Assembly: GCF_014199595.1 (NCBI RefSeq)
Contig: NZ_JACHNX010000011.1
Location: 46,558-110,557, forward strand
Direction of reading: 5' to 3'
From: Sphingomonas yabuuchiae
Lineage (GTDB): Bacteria; Pseudomonadota; Alphaproteobacteria; Sphingomonadales; Sphingomonadaceae
Length of the DNA: 64,000 nt
In this document: in pieces, positions 54,456-63,427 of the stretch
Layout of the letters: every line of letters starts with the position of its first letter
How positions within the stretch are numbered: the first letter of the stretch is position 1
The notes under the pieces: generated by a model
The model's database searches: none
Told to the model about the DNA's origin: nothing
The model's input: the letters and a program-made list of their open reading frames with translations, nothing else
Made by a program: the position numbers and the translations under genes

Positions 54456-54580
54456 ATGAAACACGTGACATTGCTCGGCGGGGAAGTGGTTCCTTCAATG
54501 GGTCAAGGCACCTGGAAGATGGGTGAACGTGCTGAGCGGCGATCCGATGAGATCGCCGAGCTACGCGCCGGTGTCGAGCT
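54456..54580 (+). pseudogene. Aldo/keto reductase N-terminal fragment
   Basis: The frame begins MKHVTLLGGEVVPSMGQGTWKMGE and continues ERRSDEIAELRAGVEL, the start of a bacterial aldo/keto reductase. Family members go on with GMTLIDTAEMY. Here homology ends at about 54580 and unrelated sequence follows. So the gene is cut off after about 42 residues. It is next to the TetR gene on the same strand, suggesting it was once part of this redox group. Confidence 0.75.
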
Positions 54581-54687
54581 AGAGCCGCCTCGACGATCCG
54601 CTCGAACGTCGCCAAGGCGTCTTCGGCGAGGTCTCGCAGGATCACAGATCGGTCTGCTTCTACCCTCTCGGAAGGATTCGTCGCCAC
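54581..54687 (-). pseudogene. N-terminal fragment of an unidentified gene
   Basis: On the minus strand a GTG at 54687 has GAGGGGG 7 bases upstream and encodes a natural-looking start, VATNPSERVEADRSVILRD, then LAEDALATFERIVEAA. It runs into the reductase fragment at about 54580. Both genes are thus cut at the same junction, which marks a deletion or recombination point. The family is not recognised. Confidence 0.5.
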
Positions 54688-54972
54688 TGGTTCGCCCCCT
54701 CAATGCATTCTTAGAAGCAAGTTGAGCTCAGACGGTGGTTGATCGCAAGAACTTACGTGTCGCGCGCGCCTTGATGTGTGCCCACAGGCCAATCCGATTT
54801 TAAGGTCGCCACCTTGGTGACGGACACGAGGCCTTGAGGCCGGAACGCGACGGCCCGTGCTCCTGATCTTGGCAGCCGGCGCTACGCGTCGATTAGGAGA
54901 TACATATACCACGATACCCCACCTGCGGGAGCGTCAGCACGGCGTTATTTTACCGCAAATTTCGCTCCCATC
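54688..54972. other. Region without a supported gene
   Basis: About 285 bases before the RES toxin stop. It contains the ribosome site of the fragment above and no other coding sequence that I can support. Confidence 0.3.
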
Positions 54973-55620
54973 TTACGCGACAAGGGTCACGCCGGAGCGA
55001 TCGGCAAGCGCCTTGAAGCGCATGGCGAGCCCCGGATCACCATCGATGCCAGACGTGCTGACCACGCTTAGCGCACCAGGCGGCACGCGATCGCCGAACA
55101 ACATCATCGCCTGCGACGAGGGATAGGGGCGAGACTCCCAGACCATCCCATGCGTGGCGGCGTCTTTGCGATGCAGTGCCGCAGACCAGCGCCGCGTGTC
55201 CGGAAATTCGCGCGCGGGCGTGTCGATCAGCTGGGTACGGGCGACGCCCAGCTTCATCAGATCGGGCGCGAGAAAGGAGCGAAGCACCAGCGGGCTGGCG
55301 ACCCGGAGTACCGAGCAGCGAACATCGGCAAGCCTGCTCAGCGCAAAGGTCTTGAAGGTCTGCGTGGAATCGAGATCGTGGAAGATCGTATCGTACACCG
55401 CAGCCTCAAACCCGTCTGCGGCATAGGCCGTCGGCACCCGCTTGCGCACCGGGCCGATCGGCGCGAAGCGCGAAGCGCCGAAACCCGGATTGAACGCGTC
55501 TCCGGCAAGCTTCTCGGCGTGAATGCGCCAAAGCACCGTCCCCACCGGTAGGTCGGTAACGTGGGTCGGGAAGGCGGTCGGCGGTTTCGCAACGATGCCT
55601 GTCGGAGCGAGGGCCGTCAC
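54973..55620 (-). CDS. RES-domain toxin (NAD-depleting)
   Basis: The 215-residue protein has the RES pattern. An Arg lies in VLWRIHAEK, an Asn-Pro in FNPGFGASRF, then AYAADGFEAAVYDTIFHDL with the family Tyr and Glu-like positions. A Ser-rich end has VWESRPYPSSQAMMLFGDR. RES toxins degrade NAD when unbound. It overlaps the upstream antitoxin gene as ATGA, the usual antitoxin-first order. The length is within the family range. Confidence 0.85.
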   Translation of the reverse strand: MTALAPTGIVAKPPTAFPTHVTDLPVGTVLWRIHAEKLAGDAFNPGFGASRFAPIGPVRKRVPTAYAADGFEAAVYDTIFHDLDSTQTFKTFALSRLADVRCSVLRVASPLVLRSFLAPDLMKLGVARTQLIDTPAREFPDTRRWSAALHRKDAATHGMVWESRPYPSSQAMMLFGDRVPPGALSVVSTSGIDGDPGLAMRFKALADRSGVTLVA

Positions 55621-56375
55621 CCGCTGATCTCATCACCTTCGTGGGCTGCCGCCTCGAGAACGGCTGCTGGTTCGTCGAACCGCTCAATGGGTGCGGGACC
55701 ACCAAGCCATGAGTTGGACGATACGAACCAGAAAGCAACTTGCCATGGCGTGCGGTTCGCGGGGAGGGCCGCGAGAACCTGCCGGATTAGCGGAAGGGGT
55801 TTGCCGTCGGCATCGAACTGGAACGCGGGAAAGCGATCCTGCCCCTGATAGGGGACGGCGAAGACACGGGCCTGCGCCTTCCAGCGCGCGGCCGTCTGGT
55901 GGCGGTTCTTGGCTTCGTGCCCGGCGCGCGCGGCAACCTCGACCGAGGTAAGCGTCTCGACCTCCTGAAGGAAGCGCTGCCGGATCGCGGTGTTATCGGC
56001 CGCGACCGCAGTGTGAAATTCCGCCATCGGGTCATGCGTGTCGGCCAACACATCGAGGAGCTGCTCGATCTTGCGCTCGAGGTGTCGGGTGCGAATGTCG
56101 GGCAGCAGCTTGTCGACGATGGCGTAGAGCGCCTGCCGATCCGGATCAGTTGCAATACCGGCTTCAGCTAGCTGCTCCAGCGCGTGATCGACGGCGGTGC
56201 GATATTGTGCGGAGAAGCCCTCAACCGTGGGCGCTATATATAAGGTTTCGTCGACCGTAGGCGCCGGCTCGGATCCACGCTGTTTGGCTGGCTTGTTGCG
56301 TGCGGTCTCGACCAAGCTGGCGAACACCAGATTGGCAAAGGCACCCGGATCAACGGCGTTGGCGAGGGTCGCCAT
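55617..56375 (-). CDS. Xre/MbcA/ParS-type antitoxin with long N-terminal part
   Basis: The 252-residue protein has a C-terminal part with TPWQVAFWFVSSNSWLGGPAPIERF, the toxin-binding pattern of MbcA/ParS/Xre antitoxins paired with RES toxins. The first 180 residues are helical (RHLERKIEQLLDVLADTHD) and are much longer than in typical antitoxins (about 150 residues in all). It should block the RES toxin and repress the operon. GTAGGAG precedes the ATG. Confidence 0.75.
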   Translation of the reverse strand: MATLANAVDPGAFANLVFASLVETARNKPAKQRGSEPAPTVDETLYIAPTVEGFSAQYRTAVDHALEQLAEAGIATDPDRQALYAIVDKLLPDIRTRHLERKIEQLLDVLADTHDPMAEFHTAVAADNTAIRQRFLQEVETLTSVEVAARAGHEAKNRHQTAARWKAQARVFAVPYQGQDRFPAFQFDADGKPLPLIRQVLAALPANRTPWQVAFWFVSSNSWLGGPAPIERFDEPAAVLEAAAHEGDEISG

Positions 56376-56944
56376 GAGCAGCTCCTACGGTTAGTCTAGC
56401 TAACATATAAGCGATCTAACCGGCTTCGTCACCCTCATTGTATTTTCCGGTAACCCCTCTTCCTGGAAAAAGAGAGTGGCCGGGCAGGGCGCGTGTTGGT
56501 TCTCCTGAAACGGGACGCTGGATATCGCACTGCTTCGGATGAGCCGGTCAGCCGCCTAATTGCGGGTACGGCCCGCCTATGACTGGCCATCACTGGAATG
56601 GCTGCTCGCTAGCACGCCGAAATGGGTCCAGGCGATGTTGATCCAGAACTGCAAGGACTGGTTGGCGCCGCTGCGCGCTCGTGGCCAATGCACCATCGGC
56701 AAATGGGACTGGACGTTGCCGACATTCTGGCGCAGTTTCATGCGTGGCTCGCCGAGCCGAAGCACGCCAGCGCGAGCGGGTGTCGCTGATCGGGTGAGTG
56801 CCGGTAGAGCGGCCTAAGTGCTTCCGCCGCAGAGCAGATTTGCTAGTCCGATAACATAGATTATGTTAAATGCAGAGCTTTTTGGATTTAGACTTTATGG
56901 ATGGAGACAGGTCTGACGGACGTCTGACGATCTCGAACGCCGCG
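56376..56944. other. Long gap with scattered open frames
   Basis: About 570 bases precede the next gene. A plus-strand frame at 56560-56817 and a different frame at about 56720-56790 each show short natural-looking segments (for example LDVADILAQFHAWLAEP). No single frame holds them together, so a decayed gene is possible. No RNA or repeat was recognised. Confidence 0.3.
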
Positions 56945-57712
56945 TTATGAACCCGCGTCTTCAGCCTCGATTGCCGCAACATCCATGTCTGGCGCCCGTA
57001 CTACCTCAAGCGCGACGTTGGCGATCTCGACCGCGGTGATCTGAAGCTGCGTGATCGGCGTCGACGGCGCGTCCACACGCTCGAGGCCGTTCTCAGATAT
57101 CTTGACGAGGAATCGGTCGACGTCGTTCAGGACGACGAACCTGATCGATTGTTCCTCGTCCAGCGCGAGCTGCTGGACGGTGCCCTCGTATGCGATCGTG
57201 AAGCACTCGTGGCTCGTCTTTGTCAGCACATAGGCGACGACAAACGAGTCTCCCTTCTTGACCGCTTGGACGGCCGGGTTGAGCCAGCCGAACGCGATCG
57301 CGTCGGTCTTCCCGCTAACTGCTTCCCGCTGCACCAACCAGTGCGCGATCGAGCCCGTCGCGGCTCCGATGAGGAGCATCGCGAAAAGCCACATTTCCAG
57401 CGCGAGGTCGGACGCATCGCGTGCCCCAGCGCCGCCGCGGGCGAGCGCGCGATAGATATTTGGATCGAAGCCGGGGTCGAAACAGACGCTTGTCGCCCGG
57501 CACCATGCCGCCTGGGCGGCGAAGAAGCCGGTTCCCAGAAGGTGCCCTGCGATGGTGCCGAACACCACGATGAACAGCGTCACCGTAGAGTTCGGCCGGT
57601 CCGGGGTTGGGCTGAGGAAATCGGTGCGCTCGCCGACGCGCCACCCTGCCCAGAAGCAGAGCCCCAGGAAAAGCAGCAGCAGTGCGAGGAACAGCGAGTA
57701 GCTGAACGTCAC
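56945..57712 (-). CDS. Membrane-anchored protein related to the one at 14428-15246
   Basis: The protein of 255 residues has hydrophobic segments near residues 3-25, 42-66 and 107-127, then a soluble part with FVVAYVLTKTSHECFTIAYEGTV and NDVDRFLVK. The same layout and short motifs occur in the protein at 14428-15246, so I regard them as members of one family of unknown function. It starts with GTG at 57712, 5 bases after a 71-residue gene. The C-terminal end is acidic. Confidence 0.65.
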   Translation of the reverse strand: MTFSYSLFLALLLLFLGLCFWAGWRVGERTDFLSPTPDRPNSTVTLFIVVFGTIAGHLLGTGFFAAQAAWCRATSVCFDPGFDPNIYRALARGGAGARDASDLALEMWLFAMLLIGAATGSIAHWLVQREAVSGKTDAIAFGWLNPAVQAVKKGDSFVVAYVLTKTSHECFTIAYEGTVQQLALDEEQSIRFVVLNDVDRFLVKISENGLERVDAPSTPITQLQITAVEIANVALEVVRAPDMDVAAIEAEDAGS

Positions 57713-57717
57713 GGCCG

Positions 57718-57933
57718 TTACGCCGTGGCGGGAACCGCTACATCCTTGCTGTCGCGGTCACCGCCAGCGCTTGGATCGACCACATATACGCCGTTCTCGA
57801 CGCGCGAGGCCTGACGCACGGCCGCCCACGTGCCGAACCTCCCCTTCACCTGCCGGGCCAGCCGCATAGATTTGGCAGTGTTCACGCGCCTGTCATTCTC
57901 CAACGCCTTAGATAGCGAATAATTCGTGAACAT
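57718..57933 (-). CDS. Small soluble protein upstream of a membrane-protein gene (71 residues)
   Basis: The frame begins MFTNYSLSKALENDRRVNTAKS and ends in a polar tail. It is separated from the membrane-protein gene by only 5 bases and so is probably co-transcribed. At 15250-15429 another small gene precedes a related membrane protein, but the two small proteins do not look similar. No family was recognised. Confidence 0.5.
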   Translation of the reverse strand: MFTNYSLSKALENDRRVNTAKSMRLARQVKGRFGTWAAVRQASRVENGVYVVDPSAGGDRDSKDVAVPATA

Positions 57934-57973
57934 CCAACACGTGGCCGGGCGACGCCGGCCGGTGCTGTCGAGC

Positions 57974-58243
57974 CTACAGTCGGTCCTTAAGCGCCTTGGC
58001 CGGCGTGAATGTGATTTTCTTCGACGCCGCGATCGTGATCGCCTCGCCGGTCGACGGATTGCGCCCGGAGCGCTCGGGCGTGTCCTTCACCTTGAATTTG
58101 CCGAAGCCGGGAAGCGATATCTCCTCACCCTTGGCGGCCGCCTCCGCGATACCCTCGAGGAGCCCAGCCATGACCTCGAGGGCCTGCTTCTCGGTGACGC
58201 CCCGCTTGGCGGCAACGTCCTTGGCCAGATCCTTGGTGTTCAT
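57974..58243 (-). CDS. HU/IHF-family DNA-binding protein
   Basis: The 89-residue protein has the HU pattern: LAKDVAAKRGVTEKQALEVMAGLLEGI and SLPGFGKFKVKDTPERSGRNPSTGE with the DNA-bending Pro in RNPSTGE. It bends and packs DNA as a dimer. The ATG at 58243 gives the usual N terminus. HU genes on plasmids and islands often help replication, recombination or gene silencing. It lies between the membrane unit and arsH with about 200 bases of gap. Confidence 0.93.
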   Translation of the reverse strand: MNTKDLAKDVAAKRGVTEKQALEVMAGLLEGIAEAAAKGEEISLPGFGKFKVKDTPERSGRNPSTGEAITIAASKKITFTPAKALKDRL

Positions 58244-58450
58244 CGTCAAGCACGCTCCCCTTCATCTGTCGCTGTAGCGACCTGAAGCGATAATCGCGTC
58301 AGCGCAAGACAGGTAGCGCTCGACGATCCAGCTGACGCCTGGGGAGGCCGGCCACGCAGGTTGAAACCCGTAGGTTTCTCAAAGCGCAGAGCACAAGCCG
58401 GATTAGCCGGCGGGACCACATTAGCGTGGCTCGCTTCGGCAAACGTCGCA

Positions 58451-59227
58451 TCAGCCGCCTGCCTTGACGGCGTGCCGGCCACGCGGTTTGGCCGCAATCG
58501 CTATGCTCGACAGATCGGTCGCGCGGTCGATTGGCACGCCCGCCGCTTTCCGCTCTGAGTAGCGATCAACAAGCTGAACCGCGTGCGGGCGCAGCAGCAC
58601 CGTGAACCGCACCAGTTCCTCCATCATATCCACGATCCGGTCATAGTAGCTGGACGCCTTCATGCGCCCCGCGTCATCAAACTCGTTGAACGCCTTGGCA
58701 ACGCTCGATTGGTTCGGGATCGTGATCATTCGCATCCAGCGACCCAGCACGCGCAGCGTGTTGACGCTGTTGAACGATTGCGATCCGGCCGACACCTGCA
58801 TGACCGCCAGCGTGCGCCCCTGTGTCGGACGCATCCCGCCCATAGAAAGCGGCAGATGATCGATTTGAAGCTTCATAATGCTCGTGATCTGGCCATGCCG
58901 CTCCGGGCTGCACCACACCTGCCCTTCCGACCATAAGGACAGCTCGCGCAGCTCGTGGACGGCCGGATGGTCGTCGCCAGCATGTTGGTCAGGCAGCGGC
59001 AGGGTCGATGGATCAAAGATGCGCGTCTCGCAGCCGAAGAACCGGAGCAGGCGTGCCGCTTCCTCAACGCACAGCCGGGAGAAGGACCGTTCGCGCAGCG
59101 AACCGTAGAGCAGAAGGATACGCGGCGCGGGATCGAGCGGGCCGAGCCTCACGGCGGGTCGCTGGATGGCATAGGCCGGATCGAGCGCCGGCATGATATT
59201 GGGATCGGCGAGCGTGCGGAGCGGCAT
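58451..59227 (-). CDS. arsH: ArsH, NADPH-dependent FMN reductase / organoarsenical oxidase
   Basis: The 258-residue protein has a flavodoxin-like FMN site in [13 protein letters not shown] and the ArsH motifs [15 protein letters not shown] and [13 protein letters not shown]. ArsH oxidises trivalent methylarsenicals or reduces azo dyes and quinones. The ATG at 59227 overlaps the arsN2 stop by ATGA. It ends the operon arsR-arsC-arsB-arsN2-arsH, all on the minus strand. Length and motifs are normal. Confidence 0.93.
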   Translation of the reverse strand: MPLRTLADPNIMPALDPAYAIQRPAVRLGPLDPAPRILLLYGSLRERSFSRLCVEEAARLLRFFGCETRIFDPSTLPLPDQHAGDDHPAVHELRELSLWSEGQVWCSPERHGQITSIMKLQIDHLPLSMGGMRPTQGRTLAVMQVSAGSQSFNSVNTLRVLGRWMRMITIPNQSSVAKAFNEFDDAGRMKASSYYDRIVDMMEELVRFTVLLRPHAVQLVDRYSERKAAGVPIDRATDLSSIAIAAKPRGRHAVKAGG

Positions 59228-59661
59228 CAGAGGGCTTTCACGAGGTAGGCGGCCGACGCGGGGCACAGTGCGGTGAATTCGCGCGATGCGGCGATGGCCG
59301 AGGGAGCAGCGCCGCGATCGGCATCGGCATAGCCGAGCGCCCGGAAGAATGGTGCGGCCGTGGTCGTCAGGAGGTGCAGGCGCTCCACCCCGAGGTCGTG
59401 TGCCTGTCGTTCGAGGGCGGCGACCAACACCCGCCCGAGGCCATGTCGACGTCGATCGGGGACGACGACGATCGAGCGGAGCAAGCGGTCGGACCCTTCT
59501 CCCTCGAGCCCACCGAAACCGACGAGGCTATCGGCCTCAATCCGGATGATCAGGCGGCCGGGATCGGCGATATCGGCACTCGGCAGGTCCGCGGCATCGA
59601 GCAATTGTGCCAAGCCAGCCAGACCGGCAGGTTCGAGCAACGTGGCGACCGTTCTGGTCAT
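59227..59661 (-). CDS. arsN2: ArsN2-type GNAT acetyltransferase
   Basis: The 144-residue protein has the GNAT acetyl-CoA motif [16 protein letters not shown] and [14 protein letters not shown]. ArsN2-like enzymes occur in arsenic operons and are thought to acetylate arsenicals or arsenic-containing compounds. The start overlaps the arsB stop by 4 bases, and its stop overlaps the arsH start. Residues of the catalytic site cannot be assigned from sequence alone. Confidence 0.85.
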   Translation of the reverse strand: MTRTVATLLEPAGLAGLAQLLDAADLPSADIADPGRLIIRIEADSLVGFGGLEGEGSDRLLRSIVVVPDRRRHGLGRVLVAALERQAHDLGVERLHLLTTTAAPFFRALGYADADRGAAPSAIAASREFTALCPASAAYLVKAL

Positions 59662-60944
59662 GCGATGCTAATCCTGATTGCAAGCGCCGCGAGCGTGATG
59701 AGCAGCACCGGTACGGTGAGCGTGACGCCGACACGGAAGTAATAGCCCCATCCGATCCGCACGCCCTTTTGCCCGAGGACATGGAGCCAGAGCAGCGTCG
59801 CGAGTGAGCCGATCGGCGTCAGCTTGGGGCCGAGATCGCAGCCGATCACATTGGCGTAGATCATCGCTTCCTTGATCGCGCCGCTCGCGTGCGTGGCGTC
59901 GATCGAGAGCGCGCCCACCAGCACCGTCGGCATATTGTTCATAACCGACGACAGGACCGCTGCGATGACGCCCGTTCCTAGCGCCGCGCCCCACACGCCG
60001 CCTTGCGCGGTGCGATCCAGCAGTGCTGCCAGATGGTCGGTCAGGCCGGCGTTTCGCAGGCCATAGACGACCAGGTACATGCCGAGCGAGAAGATCACGA
60101 CCTGCCAGGGTGCGCCGCGCAGCACCTTGGCCGTTGGGATCACATGGCCTCGCCTCGCGATCACCAGCAGCAGGATCGCGCCGGCAGCGGCGACGGCGCT
60201 GACAGGGACGCCGAGCGGTTCGAGCAGGAAGAAGCCGGCGAGCAGCAGTGCAAGAACGATCCAGCCCGCGCGGAATGTCGCGGCATCGCGGATCGCGTCA
60301 CGCGGCGCGCGCAGCGCGCCTACGTCATAATCCGCCGGTATGTCGCGCCGGAAGAACAGCAGCAGCGCGCCAAGCGTCGCTGCGATCGACACCAGGTCGA
60401 CCGGCACCATCACGGACGCATAGTCGCCGAACCCGATCCGGAAGAAGTCGGCCGACACGATGTTGACGAGGTTCGACACGACCAGCGGTAGGCTGGCGGT
60501 GTCGGCGATGAACCCCGCCGCCATGACGAACGCCAGCGTCGCCTTGTCGTTGAAGCCCAGCGCCCGCAGCATGGCGATGACGATCGGCGTCAGGATCAGC
60601 GCCGCGCCGTCGTTGGCGAACAGCGCGGACACCGCCGCACCGAGCAGCACGATCAGAACGAACAGCCGGCGACCATGCCCCCTCCCCCAGCGCGCGACAT
60701 GGAGCGCCGCCCATTCGAAGAATCCGGTTTCATCGAGGAGTAGGCTGATAACGATGATCGCGACGAACGCGGCTGTCGCGTTCCAGACGATGCCCCACAC
60801 CACCGGCACGTCGGACAGCGTGACGACGCCTGCAAGCAGCGCCACGACGGCCCCGCCCATCGCGCTCCACCCGATCCCGAGGCCTTTGGGTTGCCAGATG
60901 ACGAGCGCGATCGTCGCAACGAAGATCAGGACAGCAAGGAGCAT
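59658..60944 (-). CDS. arsB: ArsB arsenite efflux transporter
   Basis: The 428-residue protein has about twelve membrane helices and the ArsB pattern: [35 protein letters not shown] and [16 protein letters not shown]. It moves arsenite out of the cell. Its ATG overlaps the arsC stop as ATGA. It belongs to the ArsB/NhaD group rather than Acr3. All features suggest a functional pump. Confidence 0.95.
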   Translation of the reverse strand: MLLAVLIFVATIALVIWQPKGLGIGWSAMGGAVVALLAGVVTLSDVPVVWGIVWNATAAFVAIIVISLLLDETGFFEWAALHVARWGRGHGRRLFVLIVLLGAAVSALFANDGAALILTPIVIAMLRALGFNDKATLAFVMAAGFIADTASLPLVVSNLVNIVSADFFRIGFGDYASVMVPVDLVSIAATLGALLLFFRRDIPADYDVGALRAPRDAIRDAATFRAGWIVLALLLAGFFLLEPLGVPVSAVAAAGAILLLVIARRGHVIPTAKVLRGAPWQVVIFSLGMYLVVYGLRNAGLTDHLAALLDRTAQGGVWGAALGTGVIAAVLSSVMNNMPTVLVGALSIDATHASGAIKEAMIYANVIGCDLGPKLTPIGSLATLLWLHVLGQKGVRIGWGYYFRVGVTLTVPVLLITLAALAIRISIA

Positions 60945-61372
60945 CAGGCGACGCGCTGGCCCGATGCGTCCACCACTTGCTCGCCGTCTTCCTTTGCGAA
61001 CGCTCCGAGCTGATTGGTCGGCAGCAGGTCGAGCACGGCTTCGGAGGGCCGGCAGAGCTTCACGCCGAGCGGCGATACGACCAGCGGCCGGTTGATGAGG
61101 ATCGGATGCGCCATCATCGCGTCCACCAGCGCGTCGTCGGATAGCGACGTGTCGCCCAAGCCCAACTCCGCATAGGGCGTCCCCTTCTCGCGCAGCAGTT
61201 CGCGGGGTGTCATGCAGGCGCGATCGATCAGCTCGACCAGCAACGCGCGGGCTGGAGGGGTTTTCAGATACTCGACCACGTGCGGCTCGATGCCGGCGTT
61301 GCGAATAAGGCCGAGCGTGTTGCGCGACGTGCCGCACTCGGGGTTGTGATAGACGACGACATCGACGGCCAC
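60944..61372 (-). CDS. arsC: ArsC glutaredoxin-type arsenate reductase
   Basis: The 142-residue enzyme reduces arsenate to arsenite using glutathione and glutaredoxin. The active Cys13 is in [13 protein letters not shown], and the anion-binding arginines are in TPRELLR and [12 protein letters not shown] start at the GTG at 61372, which has AAAGGA 6 bases upstream. It stands 11 bases after arsR and overlaps arsB. It is of the E. coli plasmid type and not the low-molecular-weight phosphatase type. Confidence 0.95.
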   Translation of the reverse strand: MAVDVVVYHNPECGTSRNTLGLIRNAGIEPHVVEYLKTPPARALLVELIDRACMTPRELLREKGTPYAELGLGDTSLSDDALVDAMMAHPILINRPLVVSPLGVKLCRPSEAVLDLLPTNQLGAFAKEDGEQVVDASGQRVA

Positions 61373-61383
61373 AGGGCGTCCTT

Positions 61384-61716
61384 TCAGCAGCAGGGGGTGA
61401 GTTCGGCGACGAGCGGCGCGCACAGCTCCGCATTGCCGGCGCAGCAGTCCTTGACGAGGAACAGCGTCAGCGCGCGCAGGCCGTCCAGATCGACACGGTA
61501 GATGATCGAGCGGCTATGCCGTGCGGAGCGGACCAGGCCAGCGCGGGCGAGGATGCCGAGGTGCGCCGACAGGGTGTTCTGCGGCACGTCGAGCTGACGC
61601 GCGATATCGCCGGCAGCCAAACCATCCGGTTCGTGCCGTACCAAGAGGCGGAACGTGTCAAGGCGCGTTCCTTGTGCAAGAGCACCCAGCGCCGAGATGG
61701 CATCCTCGTTTTCCAT
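61384..61716 (-). CDS. arsR: ArsR arsenic-responsive repressor
   Basis: The 110-residue repressor has the ArsR/SmtB winged helix ([28 protein letters not shown]). Arsenic-binding cysteines are Cys91, Cys92 and Cys99 ([12 protein letters not shown]), a C-terminal site as in the Acidithiobacillus type rather than the E. coli CxCxxC site. It should leave the operator when it binds arsenite. Its ATG abuts an inverted-repeat operator, so the mRNA is probably leaderless or nearly so. It leads the ars operon. Confidence 0.93.
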   Translation of the reverse strand: MENEDAISALGALAQGTRLDTFRLLVRHEPDGLAAGDIARQLDVPQNTLSAHLGILARAGLVRSARHSRSIIYRVDLDGLRALTLFLVKDCCAGNAELCAPLVAELTPCC

Positions 61717-61750
61717 ATATCCAGCATAATGGATATGCTTGGTGTGTCCA
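61717..61750 (-). promoter_or_regulatory. ars promoter and ArsR operator
   Basis: ATATCC and GGATAT arms (61717-61722 and 61731-61736) form an operator that touches the arsR ATG. On the minus strand TGGACA (61745-61750) and TATGCT (16-base spacer) look like -35 and -10 boxes. Transcription would begin within a few bases of the ATG. An IS3-family element begins only about 6 bases upstream of the -35 box. Confidence 0.65.
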
Positions 61751-61819
61751 GCCCCGTGAGCTGCCCCCTTCTGAGTGGTCCATCGACTATGACAGTCTGG
61801 ATCGAGGAAGGGACGACGA

Positions 61820-62098
61820 ATGCCAGCGAAGAAGCACAAGCCCGAGGAGATCATCGGCAAGCTGCGTGAGGTTGAGATCATGCTGGGCCAGGGCGGCACG
61901 ACGGCCGAGGCATGCCGGCGCATCGCAGTCAGCGAGCAGACCTATTACCGATGGCGCAAGGAATATGGTGGTCTGAAGACGGATCAGGCGCGGCGGATGA
62001 AGGATTTGGAGAAGGAGAACCTCCGGCTGCGTCGCGCGATCTCGGACCTGACATTGGACAAGCTGATCCTGCAGGAGGCGGCGCGGGGAAACTTCTGA
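61820..62098 (+). CDS. IS3-family transposase OrfA
   Basis: The 92-residue protein has the IS3 OrfA layout: helix-turn-helix (GGTTAEACRRIAVSEQTYYRWRK) and a leucine-zipper-like end (LEKENLRLRRAISDLTLDK). OrfA binds the ends and fuses with OrfB by ribosomal slippage to make the transposase. OrfB follows but is broken, so the element cannot make a full transposase. GAGGAAGGGACG lies upstream of the ATG. Confidence 0.92.
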   Translation: MPAKKHKPEEIIGKLREVEIMLGQGGTTAEACRRIAVSEQTYYRWRKEYGGLKTDQARRMKDLEKENLRLRRAISDLTLDKLILQEAARGNF

Positions 62099-62334
62099 GC
62101 CCCGCACGGCGCCGGCGGTGCATCGACCAGGTGCGTGAGGTGCTGGATGTGTCCGAGCGACGGGTGTGCCGCGTCCTCGGGCAGCATCGGTCGACGCAGC
62201 GCAAAGTGCCGTGTGGGGCAGATGACGAGGAGGCGCTGACCGACGACATCGTCGCGCTGGCCAGGCAGTACGGGCGCTACGGCTATCGCCGGGTAACCGC
62301 ACTGCTGCATGCGGCCGGCTGGTCGGTGAACCAC
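62095..62334 (+). pseudogene. IS3 OrfB, first fragment
   Basis: The frame after orfA encodes SPARRRRCIDQVREVLDVSE and YGYRRVTALLHAAGWSVNH, the N-terminal helix-turn-helix part of an IS3 OrfB. At 62335 the IS110 element starts. The frame then shows only a few extra residues and a stop. The catalytic domain is in the second fragment after the IS110. Confidence 0.85.
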
Positions 62335-62398
62335 ATGGCGTAATCAGGAGCGGTGCTCGTTGGGATAGCCTGTCGTCCCCTGAAGAGGAGGACGGAAG

Positions 62399-63427
62399 AT
62401 GACCTGCTATGTTGGCCTAGATGTGTCGATGAAGGAGACCGCGATCTGCGTCGTGGACGAAACGGGCGATCGCATATGGGACGGTAAGTCGCGAACGGAC
62501 CCGGACGCTATTGCGGCCGTGCTGGCGCGGAGGGCCGCAGGAGCCGTGAGGATCGGTATCGAGACGGGCCCGATGACCGTGTGGTTGTGGCACGCATTGA
62601 CCGAGCGAGAGCTGCCGGTGGTGTGTCTTCATGCCAGGCATGCTGCGGCAGCGCTGAAGCTGCAGATGAACAAGACGGACCGCAACGACGCGTTTGGGTT
62701 GGCACGGCTGGTCCGCTCGGGCTGGTACCGGCCGGTCGCTGTTCGCTCGATGGATACGCACCGGTTGCGTGCGCTCCTGATCACGCGAGACCAGCTGGTC
62801 GGCATGAGCACCGCGCTCATCAACAAGATACGCGGCCTGGCGAAGACTTTCGGCATTCTGGTCGGACCCGGGAAGGGTGGCACCTTCGAACGTCAGGTCC
62901 GGGCAACGCTGCCGGACGATCCGGTGGTCGCCGCACTGTTCGAGAGCCTACTGGCGATGCTGAGCACATTGCGGGAGCAACAGCTTGCCATTGCCAAGCA
63001 GCTCGCCCGGGTTGCCCGGCAAAGCGGCGCCTGCCGCTTGATGATGACGATGCCCGGCGTCGGACCGCTGACGGCCGTCAGCTTCATGACCACCATCGAG
63101 GATCCTCACCGGTTCCGACGCTCGCAGGATGTCGGCGCCTATCTCGGTCTCACTCCGCGTCGCTACCAGTCGGGCGAGGTCGACATCAACGGCCGCATCT
63201 CCAAGTGCGGAGATCGTCTCACCCGCAAGCTGCTGTTCGAAGCGGCCAATGTCATGCTGTCGCGGACCTCGCAGGCGTCGGCGCTGAAGGACTGGGCTGC
63301 CGCCATCGGCCGGAGATCGGGCTTCTGGAAGGCGCGCGTTGCGCTGGCCCGCAAGCTGGCGGTGATCCTCCACCGGATGTGGATCGACGGGCGAGGCTTT
63401 GACCCAAAGGTGACTGCCATGGCCTGA
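62399..63427 (+). CDS. IS110-family transposase (DEDD recombinase)
   Basis: The protein of 342 residues has the RuvC-like DEDD domain at the N terminus (YVGLDVSMKET; GIETGPM; KTDRNDAFGLARL) and the Tnp20-type C-terminal domain with the Ser region (MPGVGPLTAVSFMTTIED) and LTPRRYQSGEVD. IS110 transposases use a bridge RNA to choose targets. AGAGGAGGAC lies upstream of the ATG. It is intact and probably active. Confidence 0.93.
   Translation: MTCYVGLDVSMKETAICVVDETGDRIWDGKSRTDPDAIAAVLARRAAGAVRIGIETGPMTVWLWHALTERELPVVCLHARHAAAALKLQMNKTDRNDAFGLARLVRSGWYRPVAVRSMDTHRLRALLITRDQLVGMSTALINKIRGLAKTFGILVGPGKGGTFERQVRATLPDDPVVAALFESLLAMLSTLREQQLAIAKQLARVARQSGACRLMMTMPGVGPLTAVSFMTTIEDPHRFRRSQDVGAYLGLTPRRYQSGEVDINGRISKCGDRLTRKLLFEAANVMLSRTSQASALKDWAAAIGRRSGFWKARVALARKLAVILHRMWIDGRGFDPKVTAMA

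Noticed and set aside
56560..56817. An 85-residue plus-strand frame in the gap before the membrane unit
   Set aside because: The natural-looking segments switch frame and no family is recognised; reported only as gap content.
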